Assembly (NCBI GenBank): GCA_015485035.1
Contig: WFUI01000187.1
Location: 1 to 15,793, forward strand
Origin: Mariprofundus sp.
GTDB taxonomy: Bacteria; Pseudomonadota; Zetaproteobacteria; Mariprofundales; Mariprofundaceae
Reading direction: 5' to 3'
Length of the DNA: 15,793 nt
Below are positions 1-6,365 of the stretch, piece by piece; within the stretch, counting starts at the first letter, position 1; the number at the start of each line of letters is the position of its first letter. The notes under the pieces were generated by a model, which worked only from the letters and a program-made list of their open reading frames with translations, made no database searches and was not told the origin of the DNA. A program made the translations under genes and the position numbers.

Positions 1-165
1 CGGTTTCGTCGCTTCCGGTTTCGTCGCTTCCGGTTTCGTCACTTCCGGTTTCGTCACTTCCGGTTTCGTCGCTTCCGGTTTCGTCGCTTCCGGTTTCGTC
101 GCTTCCGGTTTCGTCGCTTCCGGTTTCGTCGCTTCCGGTTTCGCCACTTCCGGCTTCACCACTTC
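1..165 (-). repeat. 15-bp tandem repeat, 11 units, coding for E-A/V-T-K-P
   Basis: Eleven contiguous 15-bp units fill 1-165 and continue beyond the left edge. Read on the minus strand, the main unit is GAAGCGACGAAACCG (E-A-T-K-P). Units at 1-30 and 61-135 are identical to it. Units at 31-60 differ by one base (E-V-T-K-P). The two outermost units, at 136-150 (E-V-A-K-P) and 151-165 (E-V-V-K-P), are the most diverged. The unit is a multiple of three, so gain or loss of copies changes protein length but not frame. Near-identity at DNA level suggests recent slippage or recombination rather than old duplication. Confidence 0.95.
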
Positions 166-480
166 CAATTCTGCTTCTACAGGCTCAGATGCCGGCGGGC
201 TGGAAAGGATCGACTCCTGTTTGGCAGGTTCGTGAACAAGCGCATGCGATGCCACCGGTTCATGCACAGATTTATGCGCATTGCCTTTCTCTACTTCCAT
301 GCCGCTTCTCAGTGTGGATTCTTCCGGATTCAGCACAAGGTAAGCGGTCACCCCGGCCAAAAGAACCCCAATAAATCCGAGAAGGAAATAATCTCCTCTG
401 CGTACATTCTCATTCGTGCCGGATCCATTTGATCCGGCGACAATATTTACCTTATTCCCTGAATGCCCCTCATCCATCAT
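1..480 (-). CDS. Single-pass membrane protein with (E-A/V-T-K-P)n repeats, 3' part outside the window
   Basis: This is an open minus-strand frame that starts at ATG 480 (or ATG 477) and runs off the left edge; 160 codons are visible with no stop. A purine-rich AAGGGAGGAG lies directly upstream (481-490) and fits the second ATG best. Residues 1-30 are polar and end in an R-R-G-D stretch. Residues 31-50 form one hydrophobic segment (YFLLGF...AYLVL), predicting an N-in/C-out type II anchor. Residues 51-105 are an acidic, Ser/Pro-containing linker. Residues 106-160 are eleven perfect pentapeptides of the form E-[AV]-[TVA]-K-P. The layout resembles periplasm-spanning Pro/Lys-rich linkers of TonB, TolA or SPOR-type proteins, but the C-terminal domain that would decide the family is not in the window. 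It is divergent from djlA. I do not recognise a specific family, and no function is assigned. Confidence 0.7.
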   Translation of the reverse strand, partial: MMDEGHSGNKVNIVAGSNGSGTNENVRRGDYFLLGFIGVLLAGVTAYLVLNPEESTLRSGMEVEKGNAHKSVHEPVASHALVHEPAKQESILSSPPASEPVEAELEVVKPEVAKPEATKPEATKPEATKPEATKPEATKPEVTKPEVTKPEATKPEATKP

Positions 481-507
481 CTCCTCCCTTCCCCATGACT
501 GGAACGC

Positions 508-536
508 ATCATGGCAAAAAACATTTTTCTTTCCAA
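508..536 (-). promoter_or_regulatory. Candidate sigma-70 promoter for the repeat membrane protein
   Basis: On the minus strand, a TTGGAA -35-like box (531-536) and a CATGAT -10-like box (508-513) are separated by 17 bp. A TG one base before the -10 gives an extended -10 element. Each box matches consensus at 4 of 6 positions. The predicted start of transcription lies about 20 bases upstream of the ATG. This is by eye only. Confidence 0.3.
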
Positions 537-701
537 TACATTTCAGCACTGCCGCCGCAACAGCGCATGCGCTTGCCACCGCCACGCCAAAATTTCGAGG
601 CTGGCAAAAGCTGTCTTCCCTGCACGGATTTTCCGAATGCTGCTTGCGGACACACCTCAACCATGAAAGCTTCCCTCCTGCAGGAACAGAGCATCATGAT
701 C

Positions 702-707
702 AGGAGG
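702..707 (+). promoter_or_regulatory. Ribosome binding site fixing the djlA start
   Basis: A perfect AGGAGG lies 8 bases before ATG 716. The same frame is open upstream to 416, but the extra 100 residues look unstructured and would overlap the divergent gene. The Shine-Dalgarno sequence and the typical DjlA N-terminus both favour 716. Confidence 0.85.
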
Positions 708-715
708 CCACCGCT

Positions 716-1447
716 ATGTCATGGCTTGGAGCAGGAATCGGGGCAGGAATCGGTATGATGATAGGAGGCCCGATCGGGGCAGGCATTGGTGCCTGGCTCG
801 GTCATTCGGCCGGACGTGTGAAAACCGCTATCACACAACAACAGAAAGCACAGACTGTCTTTTTTGTATCGCTGTTTTCCATGCTCGCAAAAATGGCCAA
901 GGCGGATGGCAAGGTAAGTACCGAGGAAGCGGATCTGATCAACCACCTCGCCAAAACGCAAATGAACCTGGATGCTGAAGACAGAAAAGCAGCCCGGGAG
1001 ATTTTCAATAACGCCCTTAACGATGACTATTCTATTTATGACTACGCCAGCCAGTACAAACAGGTCATGCAAAACCAGCAGATGCGGGAAATGGTTTATC
1101 GCTTGCTGTTCGCCGTGGCATTCGCAGATCAGAAACTGCACCACGCCGAAGAGTTGATTCTCAAGGAAATTCCATCCCATCTCGGGCTGGACAGCGCTGT
1201 CTATCAACACCTCAAAGAAGAATTTCAGGGCCAGAAAGCGGACATAAGCGAATGCTACGAAATACTTGGATGCACGCCCGACCACAGTGATGAGGAGATC
1301 AAACGGGCCTACCGGAAGAAGTGTATCGAATATCACCCCGACAAAATCGCCTCAAAAGGATTGCCTGAAGGATTCATGAAGTTCGCGGAAGAGCAGATGC
1401 AACAGATTACCGGTGCCTACAGCACTATTATGGAAAGCCGGCAATAA
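716..1447 (+). CDS. djlA: DjlA-like membrane-anchored J-domain co-chaperone (TerB + DnaJ domains)
   Basis: This 243-residue protein has the DjlA order. Residues 3-29 are a Gly-rich hydrophobic segment with repeated G-x-G and G-x-x-x-G spacing (GAGIGAGIG, then GGPIGAGIG), acting as a membrane anchor. Residues about 48-170 are a TerB-like helical domain with two acidic A-D-G/Q-K helices (KADGKVSTEEAD and FADQKLHHAEE). A J-domain occupies about 178-240, with YEILGC, then the diagnostic H-P-D at 207-209, which stimulates DnaK ATPase. Known DjlA proteins insert in the inner membrane with the J-domain in the cytoplasm and act with DnaK in envelope stress. E. coli DjlA is somewhat longer (about 270 residues), so the linker before the J-domain is short here. 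It is the only plus-strand gene in the window and converges on the GGDEF gene at 1659. Confidence 0.9.
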   Translation: MSWLGAGIGAGIGMMIGGPIGAGIGAWLGHSAGRVKTAITQQQKAQTVFFVSLFSMLAKMAKADGKVSTEEADLINHLAKTQMNLDAEDRKAAREIFNNALNDDYSIYDYASQYKQVMQNQQMREMVYRLLFAVAFADQKLHHAEELILKEIPSHLGLDSAVYQHLKEEFQGQKADISECYEILGCTPDHSDEEIKRAYRKKCIEYHPDKIASKGLPEGFMKFAEEQMQQITGAYSTIMESRQ

Positions 1448-1658
1448 CATCCAAAGGGGAGTCCCGTACGGGCAGAAAGCTCCTGGCCTGACTGCGCCCG
1501 CCAACTTCAAACGAACTCAAAGCACTCGTAGCCAGCAGCCAAATTCACAATCAAATATCGACCGTAATCAATCAGCCCATGGAAGCAGCTCTGAATTTAA
1601 TATCCAAGACCTGCAGGTGGTTGAGCCCCCCTGTATATATTATTGGTGCATCCAGCAA

Positions 1659-2534
1659 TCACTTGGAGCCCATACTTTTCTCAAAAAAACGGTAGCTGTT
1701 TTTCCCTGAGTGTTTCACTTCATACATGGCAGTATCAGCCTGTTTGGTAAGCGCTTCTATATCCTCGTGATCATCGGGAAATATTGAAATCCCAATACTT
1801 CCACCAATCCGGCATATCTCTCCATTGATTGTGAATGGCTTTGAAAGGCCGGCTAATATTTTGTCAGCAACCAGCGCTGCATTTTCCCTGTTTTTCACAT
1901 TGTTGAGAAAAAACGTAAATTCGTCACCACCAAAACGGGCGACAGTATCGACTTCACGCATGACACCAAGTATCCGGGCAGCCACTTCACTGAGTAACCT
2001 GTCACCGGCAAGATGGCCAAGCGTATCATTTACACGTTTGAAACCATCCAGATCAAGAAACAATACAGCAAGCTTTTGGTCATACCTTTTAGCGCAGGCA
2101 ATACTTTGTTCAAGGCGATCAAAAAAGAGTCTTCTGTTTGGAAGATTCGTAACAGGATCATAATGAGCCAGTTTCTTTACTTCATTGTGGGCTTCTTTTA
2201 ATTGAGTCACCATTCCCCAGATTAATTTGGCCTCCAAACCACCGATCACACTACTTGCCCCAACGATGCTTGCAGCCATATCTGAAACGGATTCATCATG
2301 TGTTAAATTAAATACAGTACATGGTTTGCATGTATTTACAGCATCTTCAGCATCGGAAAAAATCGGAATATTCAGTTTCTCCGCCAGGTTGAAAGCCATC
2401 GCATTGGGATCCCGATCAGCGATGCCTGCCACATGAAACAACTTCTCACAGACAAACCATTCAATGAATGCCAGGCCACCACGCCCACCACCGATTATTA
2501 ATACCGGCTGAGATTCCAGATTCCCCTCTTCCAT
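1659..2534 (-). CDS. Diguanylate cyclase with N-terminal Rossmann-like domain
   Basis: This 291-residue soluble protein has two parts. Residues 11-100 look like a nucleotide-binding Rossmann fold: a VLII strand, a G-x-G-x-x-G loop (GGGRGG, 15-20), then a second strand ending in I-A-D-R-D with Asp40, which would favour NAD(H) over NADP(H). Residues about 120-286 are a complete GGDEF domain. It shows DPVTNLPNRR, metal-binding DLDGFK (D161), guanine-binding Asn169, GGDEF at 202-206 and an inhibitory-site R-E-V-D (193-196) five residues before it. It should therefore condense two GTP to c-di-GMP with product feedback. There is no transmembrane segment. ATG 2534 is preceded by GAGG at 7-base spacing. 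It is separated from xerC by 178 bp containing a hairpin. The nature of the N-terminal ligand is inference; the enzyme assignment is firm. Confidence 0.88.
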   Translation of the reverse strand: MEEGNLESQPVLIIGGGRGGLAFIEWFVCEKLFHVAGIADRDPNAMAFNLAEKLNIPIFSDAEDAVNTCKPCTVFNLTHDESVSDMAASIVGASSVIGGLEAKLIWGMVTQLKEAHNEVKKLAHYDPVTNLPNRRLFFDRLEQSIACAKRYDQKLAVLFLDLDGFKRVNDTLGHLAGDRLLSEVAARILGVMREVDTVARFGGDEFTFFLNNVKNRENAALVADKILAGLSKPFTINGEICRIGGSIGISIFPDDHEDIEALTKQADTAMYEVKHSGKNSYRFFEKSMGSK

Positions 2535-2646
2535 TTGTGTTCCTCACTCCTGTATATCGCAGCCAACCATTTTGATTATCTAATGTCCATTTGCAACAGG
2601 CTTTTTACTGCTGTGACGACCCTGGTTTGACCCCCGATGAAGGAAG

Positions 2647-2680
2647 TGCTGATTGTTGGCAGGAAGCCAATGAATCAGCA
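2647..2680. repeat. Imperfect hairpin downstream of xerC
   Basis: TGCTGATT (2647-2654) pairs with AATCAGCA (2673-2680), and TTGGC (2656-2660) with GCCAA (2666-2670), around an AGGAA loop. One or two unpaired bases separate the two stems. It begins about 32 bases beyond the xerC stop. No T-run follows on either strand, so it is not a classic intrinsic terminator. It could be an mRNA 3'-end stabiliser, a REP-like palindrome or an attenuator ahead of the GGDEF gene. Confidence 0.5.
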
Positions 2681-2712
2681 TCCCCCCGACAACAACTGAC
2701 CATTGTTGATCT

Positions 2713-3648
2713 CTATCCCCTTCTCTTTTTCGCACGAGGATGCGTTTCGTCGTAAACCTCTGTGAGTTTGGCAATATCCAGATGTGTGTAACGCTCGGTG
2801 GTCGCCAGTGATGCATGGCCAAGCAATTCCTGAATGGCCCGCAAATCAACACCTCCGGCTAACAGATGGGTGGCAAATGAATGGCGCAGACGATGCGGGG
2901 TAACCGATACATCTGCGCCTGTTTGCAGGGCGCGCTCTTTAAGCATGCGCTGTACACTGCGGGCAGACAAGCGACCGCCACGGTGATTAAGAAACACCGC
3001 CTGTTCATTATTATCAGCCATGCGCTCTGCCAGATAGTTTTGCAGATACCGCACCGCGCCTTCAGGCAGCGGTACAATGCGTTCCTTGCGCCCCTTGCCA
3101 AAGACACGCAGTTCCAATTGATTCAGATCAACATCATCCAGATTCAGCCCCACCACTTCGGAGACACGCAGGCCACCGCCGTACATCACAGCGAGCAGTG
3201 CCAGATCACGAATGTCGCTGTTGCGATCCGTGTGCTGCATCAAAGCCTGTGTCTGCTCCAACGGTAAGGTGCGCGGCAAGCGTTTCGGCTGTTTGGGCGG
3301 GCGGATTCCGGCCGCGACATTGGTCGTGCATTGCCCCGCCTGAACCGCTGCATCAAAAAAACTGGAAATCGCCGACAAACGCCGGGCCAGCGTGGATGCA
3401 GCCAGACCCGAGGCATGACAGTCCACCAGCCAGTCCTGCACCTGCATACGAGTAATATGATTTAACAGGGAGGATTCACCGCAGTGTTCGACAAACCGGG
3501 ATAAATCGCGCCGGTAGGCTGCCACCGTATGTTCAGATGCCAGTCGAACTTCGGCCAGCTCATGCAGAAAAGAGGCGACGGCCTCTTTGAGATTTGGATT
3601 CGGGTCTGTGGGTTTAGGCTGCATCTCCGCTACCACACGTGGCTTCAC
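2713..3648 (-). CDS. xerC: Tyrosine recombinase XerC
   Basis: XerC acts with XerD and FtsK at dif to resolve chromosome dimers at cell division. The 311 residues contain an N-terminal SAM-like core-binding domain (about 22-105) and a C-terminal catalytic domain. All catalytic residues are visible: R161 (GGGLRVSE), K185 (FGKGRKER), H252 and R255 (TPHRLRHSFATHLL), H278 (LGHASLATTERYTH) and nucleophile Y287. The length and the tail D-I-A-K-L-x-x-V-Y-D fit XerC/XerD. The GTG at 3648 overlaps the upstream DUF484-GGDEF gene by 35 bases. An in-frame ATG at 3624 (residue 9) is a possible alternative; neither has a strong ribosome site. The DUF484-xerC adjacency is as in gammaproteobacteria (yigA-xerC) and supports XerC rather than XerD. 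Confidence 0.93.
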   Translation of the reverse strand: MKPRVVAEMQPKPTDPNPNLKEAVASFLHELAEVRLASEHTVAAYRRDLSRFVEHCGESSLLNHITRMQVQDWLVDCHASGLAASTLARRLSAISSFFDAAVQAGQCTTNVAAGIRPPKQPKRLPRTLPLEQTQALMQHTDRNSDIRDLALLAVMYGGGLRVSEVVGLNLDDVDLNQLELRVFGKGRKERIVPLPEGAVRYLQNYLAERMADNNEQAVFLNHRGGRLSARSVQRMLKERALQTGADVSVTPHRLRHSFATHLLAGGVDLRAIQELLGHASLATTERYTHLDIAKLTEVYDETHPRAKKRRG

Positions 3649-4750
3649 TCTCAGCTATCTCGGAACGATTGCCGCCCAGCGCCTTGGCCACATACATGGC
3701 CTGATCTGCCCTGGTGATAAGTTCTTTTACGGCCATGTCGTTCCCGGATGCCGAAAAGGCCACACCAATACTCACGGTCACGGGCTCACCATCCGGCCAG
3801 GTGTTGCCAGATACATCCAGTACGATCTGAGCGGCTGTCTCTACAGCCTTCTCCTGCGAACAGCCGGGCATCAACAATACAAACTCATCGCCATCCATGC
3901 GAATCATCGGGTCATTGGAGCGGACATACCGGCGCATAACTTCGCACAGCATGTTCAGAATTTCATCTCTGGCCGGTTCATCCAGATGCTCTGTGAAAAC
4001 CTTAAAATGGTCGATGTCGGCATACAGACATGCCACGCACAACTTGCTACCAAACCATTGCGATAACGGCTGGTGACTGTGTGGTTGCAGGAAACGGCGG
4101 TTATGACTGCCCGTAACCGCATCCGTAACAGACAAGCGAGCCAGGTGTTCCCTTGCCACAGCATGCTCCAGTGTCAAACCCACCACCTGCGCCAGATGCT
4201 GCAAAAAATCGCTGCTCTGATCCGGAGCAAAACGATCCCTGTCCACAGAACCAACTCCGAGCACACCGAACGGTTTATCCTGATCCCCCAGAGTGAGCAG
4301 CGCAATCGAGCCCAAGTGACTGTCTTTTTCAGTCAGCCAGTCAAAGGAATGTTCGGATGACAGTTGCATCAGCCAGGTACGTTTTCGTGTCAGCCCCATC
4401 TGCGCAATTTCACCTTCTTCAATCCAGACCAGATCGCGCTCGGACAGTGCATCAAGCTTCCTTCCGCCGATAAAACTGGAGCGATCCAGCCAGAAACGTA
4501 CAAAATCCAGCTCAAAGCCTGAACGCAATGCCCTGAGCAAAGTAAAACAAAGGTCTTCCGGGTCGGTGGACTTCAATACCTGCGATTCAAGTTCGAACAT
4601 GCGTGAGAATAATCGTTCATTCTGCCGAAGCCGTTGCATCACTTCGGCAACATAAGCTTTCAACTCACGGTTTTCATCCGCCAGCTGCTGGAAACGCCGC
4701 CTCGAGAGATCCTCTACCTTGCCTTTGGCATCATCCGGCTTCCTGCTCAC
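3614..4750 (-). CDS. DUF484 (GAF-like) protein fused to a degenerate GGDEF domain
   Basis: The protein has 378 residues. Residues about 12-58 are a charged helical stretch, and 60-200 match DUF484, a GAF-like family (YigA in E. coli), ending in the typical F-G-V-L-G-V-G-S-x-D-x-x-R-F segment. Residues 205-360 are a GGDEF fold, but the signature reads D-G-D-E-F (286-290). The guanine-binding N-D after DIDHFK is replaced by T253-E254, and the following G-H and G by D-E and R. The I-site R-S-N-D (277-280), five residues before the signature, is intact. I infer little or no cyclase activity and possible c-di-GMP binding, as in PelD. GTG 4750 overlaps the DUF502 stop by four bases (GTGA), with AAGGA at 4757-4761. 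Fusion of DUF484 to GGDEF next to xerC is unusual compared with the stand-alone YigA. Confidence 0.87.
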   Translation of the reverse strand: MSRKPDDAKGKVEDLSRRRFQQLADENRELKAYVAEVMQRLRQNERLFSRMFELESQVLKSTDPEDLCFTLLRALRSGFELDFVRFWLDRSSFIGGRKLDALSERDLVWIEEGEIAQMGLTRKRTWLMQLSSEHSFDWLTEKDSHLGSIALLTLGDQDKPFGVLGVGSVDRDRFAPDQSSDFLQHLAQVVGLTLEHAVAREHLARLSVTDAVTGSHNRRFLQPHSHQPLSQWFGSKLCVACLYADIDHFKVFTEHLDEPARDEILNMLCEVMRRYVRSNDPMIRMDGDEFVLLMPGCSQEKAVETAAQIVLDVSGNTWPDGEPVTVSIGVAFSASGNDMAVKELITRADQAMYVAKALGGNRSEIAESEATCGSGDAA

Positions 4751-5358
4751 ATGGATTCCTTTTTCAGTGCAGCAGGCACAGCGCCACCGGACAATATCAA
4801 TTTCATACCTTCCTCAACACTGATATCCAGATGTTTCAGCTCGCAAGTCTCGACAAACAATAACCAGCCCGTGGTAGGCAAAGGAGTGGAGGGTACAAAT
4901 ACGGAAACACACGGCTCACCACCTTCGGAAACCTGGAGCGGGCTTTCTCCGGTGACAAACCCCATGACCATGCTGCCTTTGTGCGGAAAGGGTACCATAA
5001 CCACTTCCTGGAAAGCTTTTGAACTGTCCCCGAATATTGCTTCCAGTAACTGGCGTGTCGCCTTGTATACCGTACGAACCAGTGGAATACGCTCCATGAT
5101 CCGGTCGATCAACCGCATCAGATGATGGCCTACAAAATGCGTGGTCAAGGCACCGATAATGATGATAAACAGTAACGCCAGGATAATACCCAGACCCGGT
5201 ATATCAATACCGAACAGGACTTCCGGCCGGTATACCGGCGGCATCAGTGCCACTGCCTTATCCGAAATGGAAATCAGCCAGTTGACCAGCGCCACCACCA
5301 CCAGAATGGGAGCCAGTGCAACGATGCCTGCAAGCAGATATTTACGTAATGCGGTCAT
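4747..5358 (-). CDS. DUF502 family inner-membrane protein
   Basis: The 203 residues begin with a hydrophobic helix at about 7-30 (LLAGIVALAPILVVVALV) and have a second at about 55-76 (LGIILALLFIIIIGAL). A conserved soluble part follows, with the family pattern R-I-P-L-V-R-x-V-Y-K-A-x-R-Q (90-103), V-x-V-P-F-P-x-K-G (about 120-128), and FVPSTPLPTTGW (about 154-165). This combination is characteristic of DUF502, a widespread bacterial and plant membrane family with no established biochemical role in bacteria. It starts 3 bases after the upstream YibQ-like stop and shares a GTGA overlap with the DUF484-GGDEF gene, so it is almost certainly co-transcribed and translationally coupled with it. No clear Shine-Dalgarno sequence precedes ATG 5358. 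Function is unknown. Confidence 0.88.
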   Translation of the reverse strand: MTALRKYLLAGIVALAPILVVVALVNWLISISDKAVALMPPVYRPEVLFGIDIPGLGIILALLFIIIIGALTTHFVGHHLMRLIDRIMERIPLVRTVYKATRQLLEAIFGDSSKAFQEVVMVPFPHKGSMVMGFVTGESPLQVSEGGEPCVSVFVPSTPLPTTGWLLFVETCELKHLDISVEEGMKLILSGGAVPAALKKESM

Positions 5359-5361
5359 GGT

Positions 5362-6336
5362 TTATTTCGTATCCCCCGATATTCCGTGCTGTTGCAATGA
5401 CGGGCCTGTGAGTTCCCCCCCTCTCAACAACCGCTTGATCGATACCATATTCGCCGCGTCCTCTTTTGTCAGGTTGTTTTCCAGAAAGGCCACGCTCGCA
5501 GCTCTTGGGTGAGCAATGACAATACAGCGATGGCCTTTTTTCACACAGGAACGGGCACGCTCCCATTCATGATTCATCGCTTCAGGACTCATAATATGAT
5601 CCAGAAAAAAATGTCGTGATGCCCAGTTTACCCCCATGCTTTTCGCCACAGTTGCCGCCACACTGCTGCTGCTGGTTTTCGAATCGACAAAAAACAGGCG
5701 ATGCTCCAGGCATAACTGCATGACCTGCTGCATAGGCACCTCCATCTGTGTCAGCTGCGAGCCCATATGGTTATTAACACCTTCGGCAAAAGGCACACGA
5801 TCAATGTCGCGCTTGAAAGTATCGCGCAGTGTCTCTTCGGACATGCCCTCCAGCAGAAATGATTCACTCATTTGCAGGGACGGGTCGAGGGGCTGCATGG
5901 GCAGATGTAACATCACGACCTGTCCGGACTGATGTGCCAGCCTGGCTGACTGTTCGGCGAAGGGCCCTTCGGGAAGCACGGAGATAGCCACCGGAACCGA
6001 TAACGCCAGCAGCCGTTTCAGGGCAGATAGATTGTAACCGACATCATCTATGATCAGCGCAAGTCCGCGGTCCGCCCTTGTCTTAGCCAGTGATTTCTCC
6101 GGCGGGAGTGCTTCAATCAACTGACCTATGGATGGAACTTCGGGCATCGGCTCGATGGGCTGTGAGACAGGCTCCCTGGCCAGTGATTGCACAGACTGCT
6201 TTTTCAGTATTTGCACACCGAATTGTTCTGTTTCATTTTCAGTCTGTGGTGCCATAAAAACTGTGGCCAGCAACGCCACCAGCACCATGACCAGCACAAG
6301 CCCCAGCCAGAACGGAAATTTCTTTTTTTGTGCCAT
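5362..6336 (-). CDS. YibQ-like divergent polysaccharide deacetylase family protein
   Basis: The 324 residues start with a basic K-K-K and a single hydrophobic segment at 8-29, either an uncleaved anchor or a signal peptide, followed by a Pro-rich linker to about residue 85. From 90 onward it shows the divergent polysaccharide deacetylase fold: LALIIDDVGYN (92-102), HLPMQP (144-149), GVNNHMGS (186-193) and a late V-I-A-H-P-R. This matches YibQ (DUF610-type), which lies next to envC in E. coli. The family is thought to act in the periplasm on an envelope glycan, but the substrate is not established. It follows ctpA by 29 bp and precedes DUF502 by 3 bp. The start lacks a good ribosome binding site, though the initial Met-Ala-Gln-Lys membrane-anchor start is plausible. 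Confidence 0.88.
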   Translation of the reverse strand: MAQKKKFPFWLGLVLVMVLVALLATVFMAPQTENETEQFGVQILKKQSVQSLAREPVSQPIEPMPEVPSIGQLIEALPPEKSLAKTRADRGLALIIDDVGYNLSALKRLLALSVPVAISVLPEGPFAEQSARLAHQSGQVVMLHLPMQPLDPSLQMSESFLLEGMSEETLRDTFKRDIDRVPFAEGVNNHMGSQLTQMEVPMQQVMQLCLEHRLFFVDSKTSSSSVAATVAKSMGVNWASRHFFLDHIMSPEAMNHEWERARSCVKKGHRCIVIAHPRAASVAFLENNLTKEDAANMVSIKRLLRGGELTGPSLQQHGISGDTK

Positions 6337-6365
6337 CCGCTAATCAGAACAGTGCTGTGAAAATA

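Noticed and set aside
1..165. Possible CRISPR array in the left-edge repeats
   Set aside because: The 15-bp units are contiguous with no spacers and read as an in-frame pentapeptide repeat joined to a convincing membrane-anchored protein start.
416..715. N-terminal extension of the djlA frame by 100 residues
   Set aside because: The extension has no family-like sequence and overlaps the divergent gene start; a perfect AGGAGG before ATG 716 fixes the start.
719..1336. 205-residue minus-strand frame opposite djlA
   Set aside because: It is a shadow of the djlA coding sequence; DjlA domains and ribosome site are clear on the plus strand.
1448..1658. Terminator for the convergent djlA and GGDEF genes
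   Set aside because: CCCGTACGGG (1463-1472) and ACCTGCAGGT (1609-1618) are palindromes, but neither is followed by a T-run on a suitable strand, so no terminator is called; nothing else is seen in this gap.
2580..2852. 90-residue minus-strand frame across the end of xerC
   Set aside because: It overlaps the xerC catalytic region in another frame and has no recognisable content.
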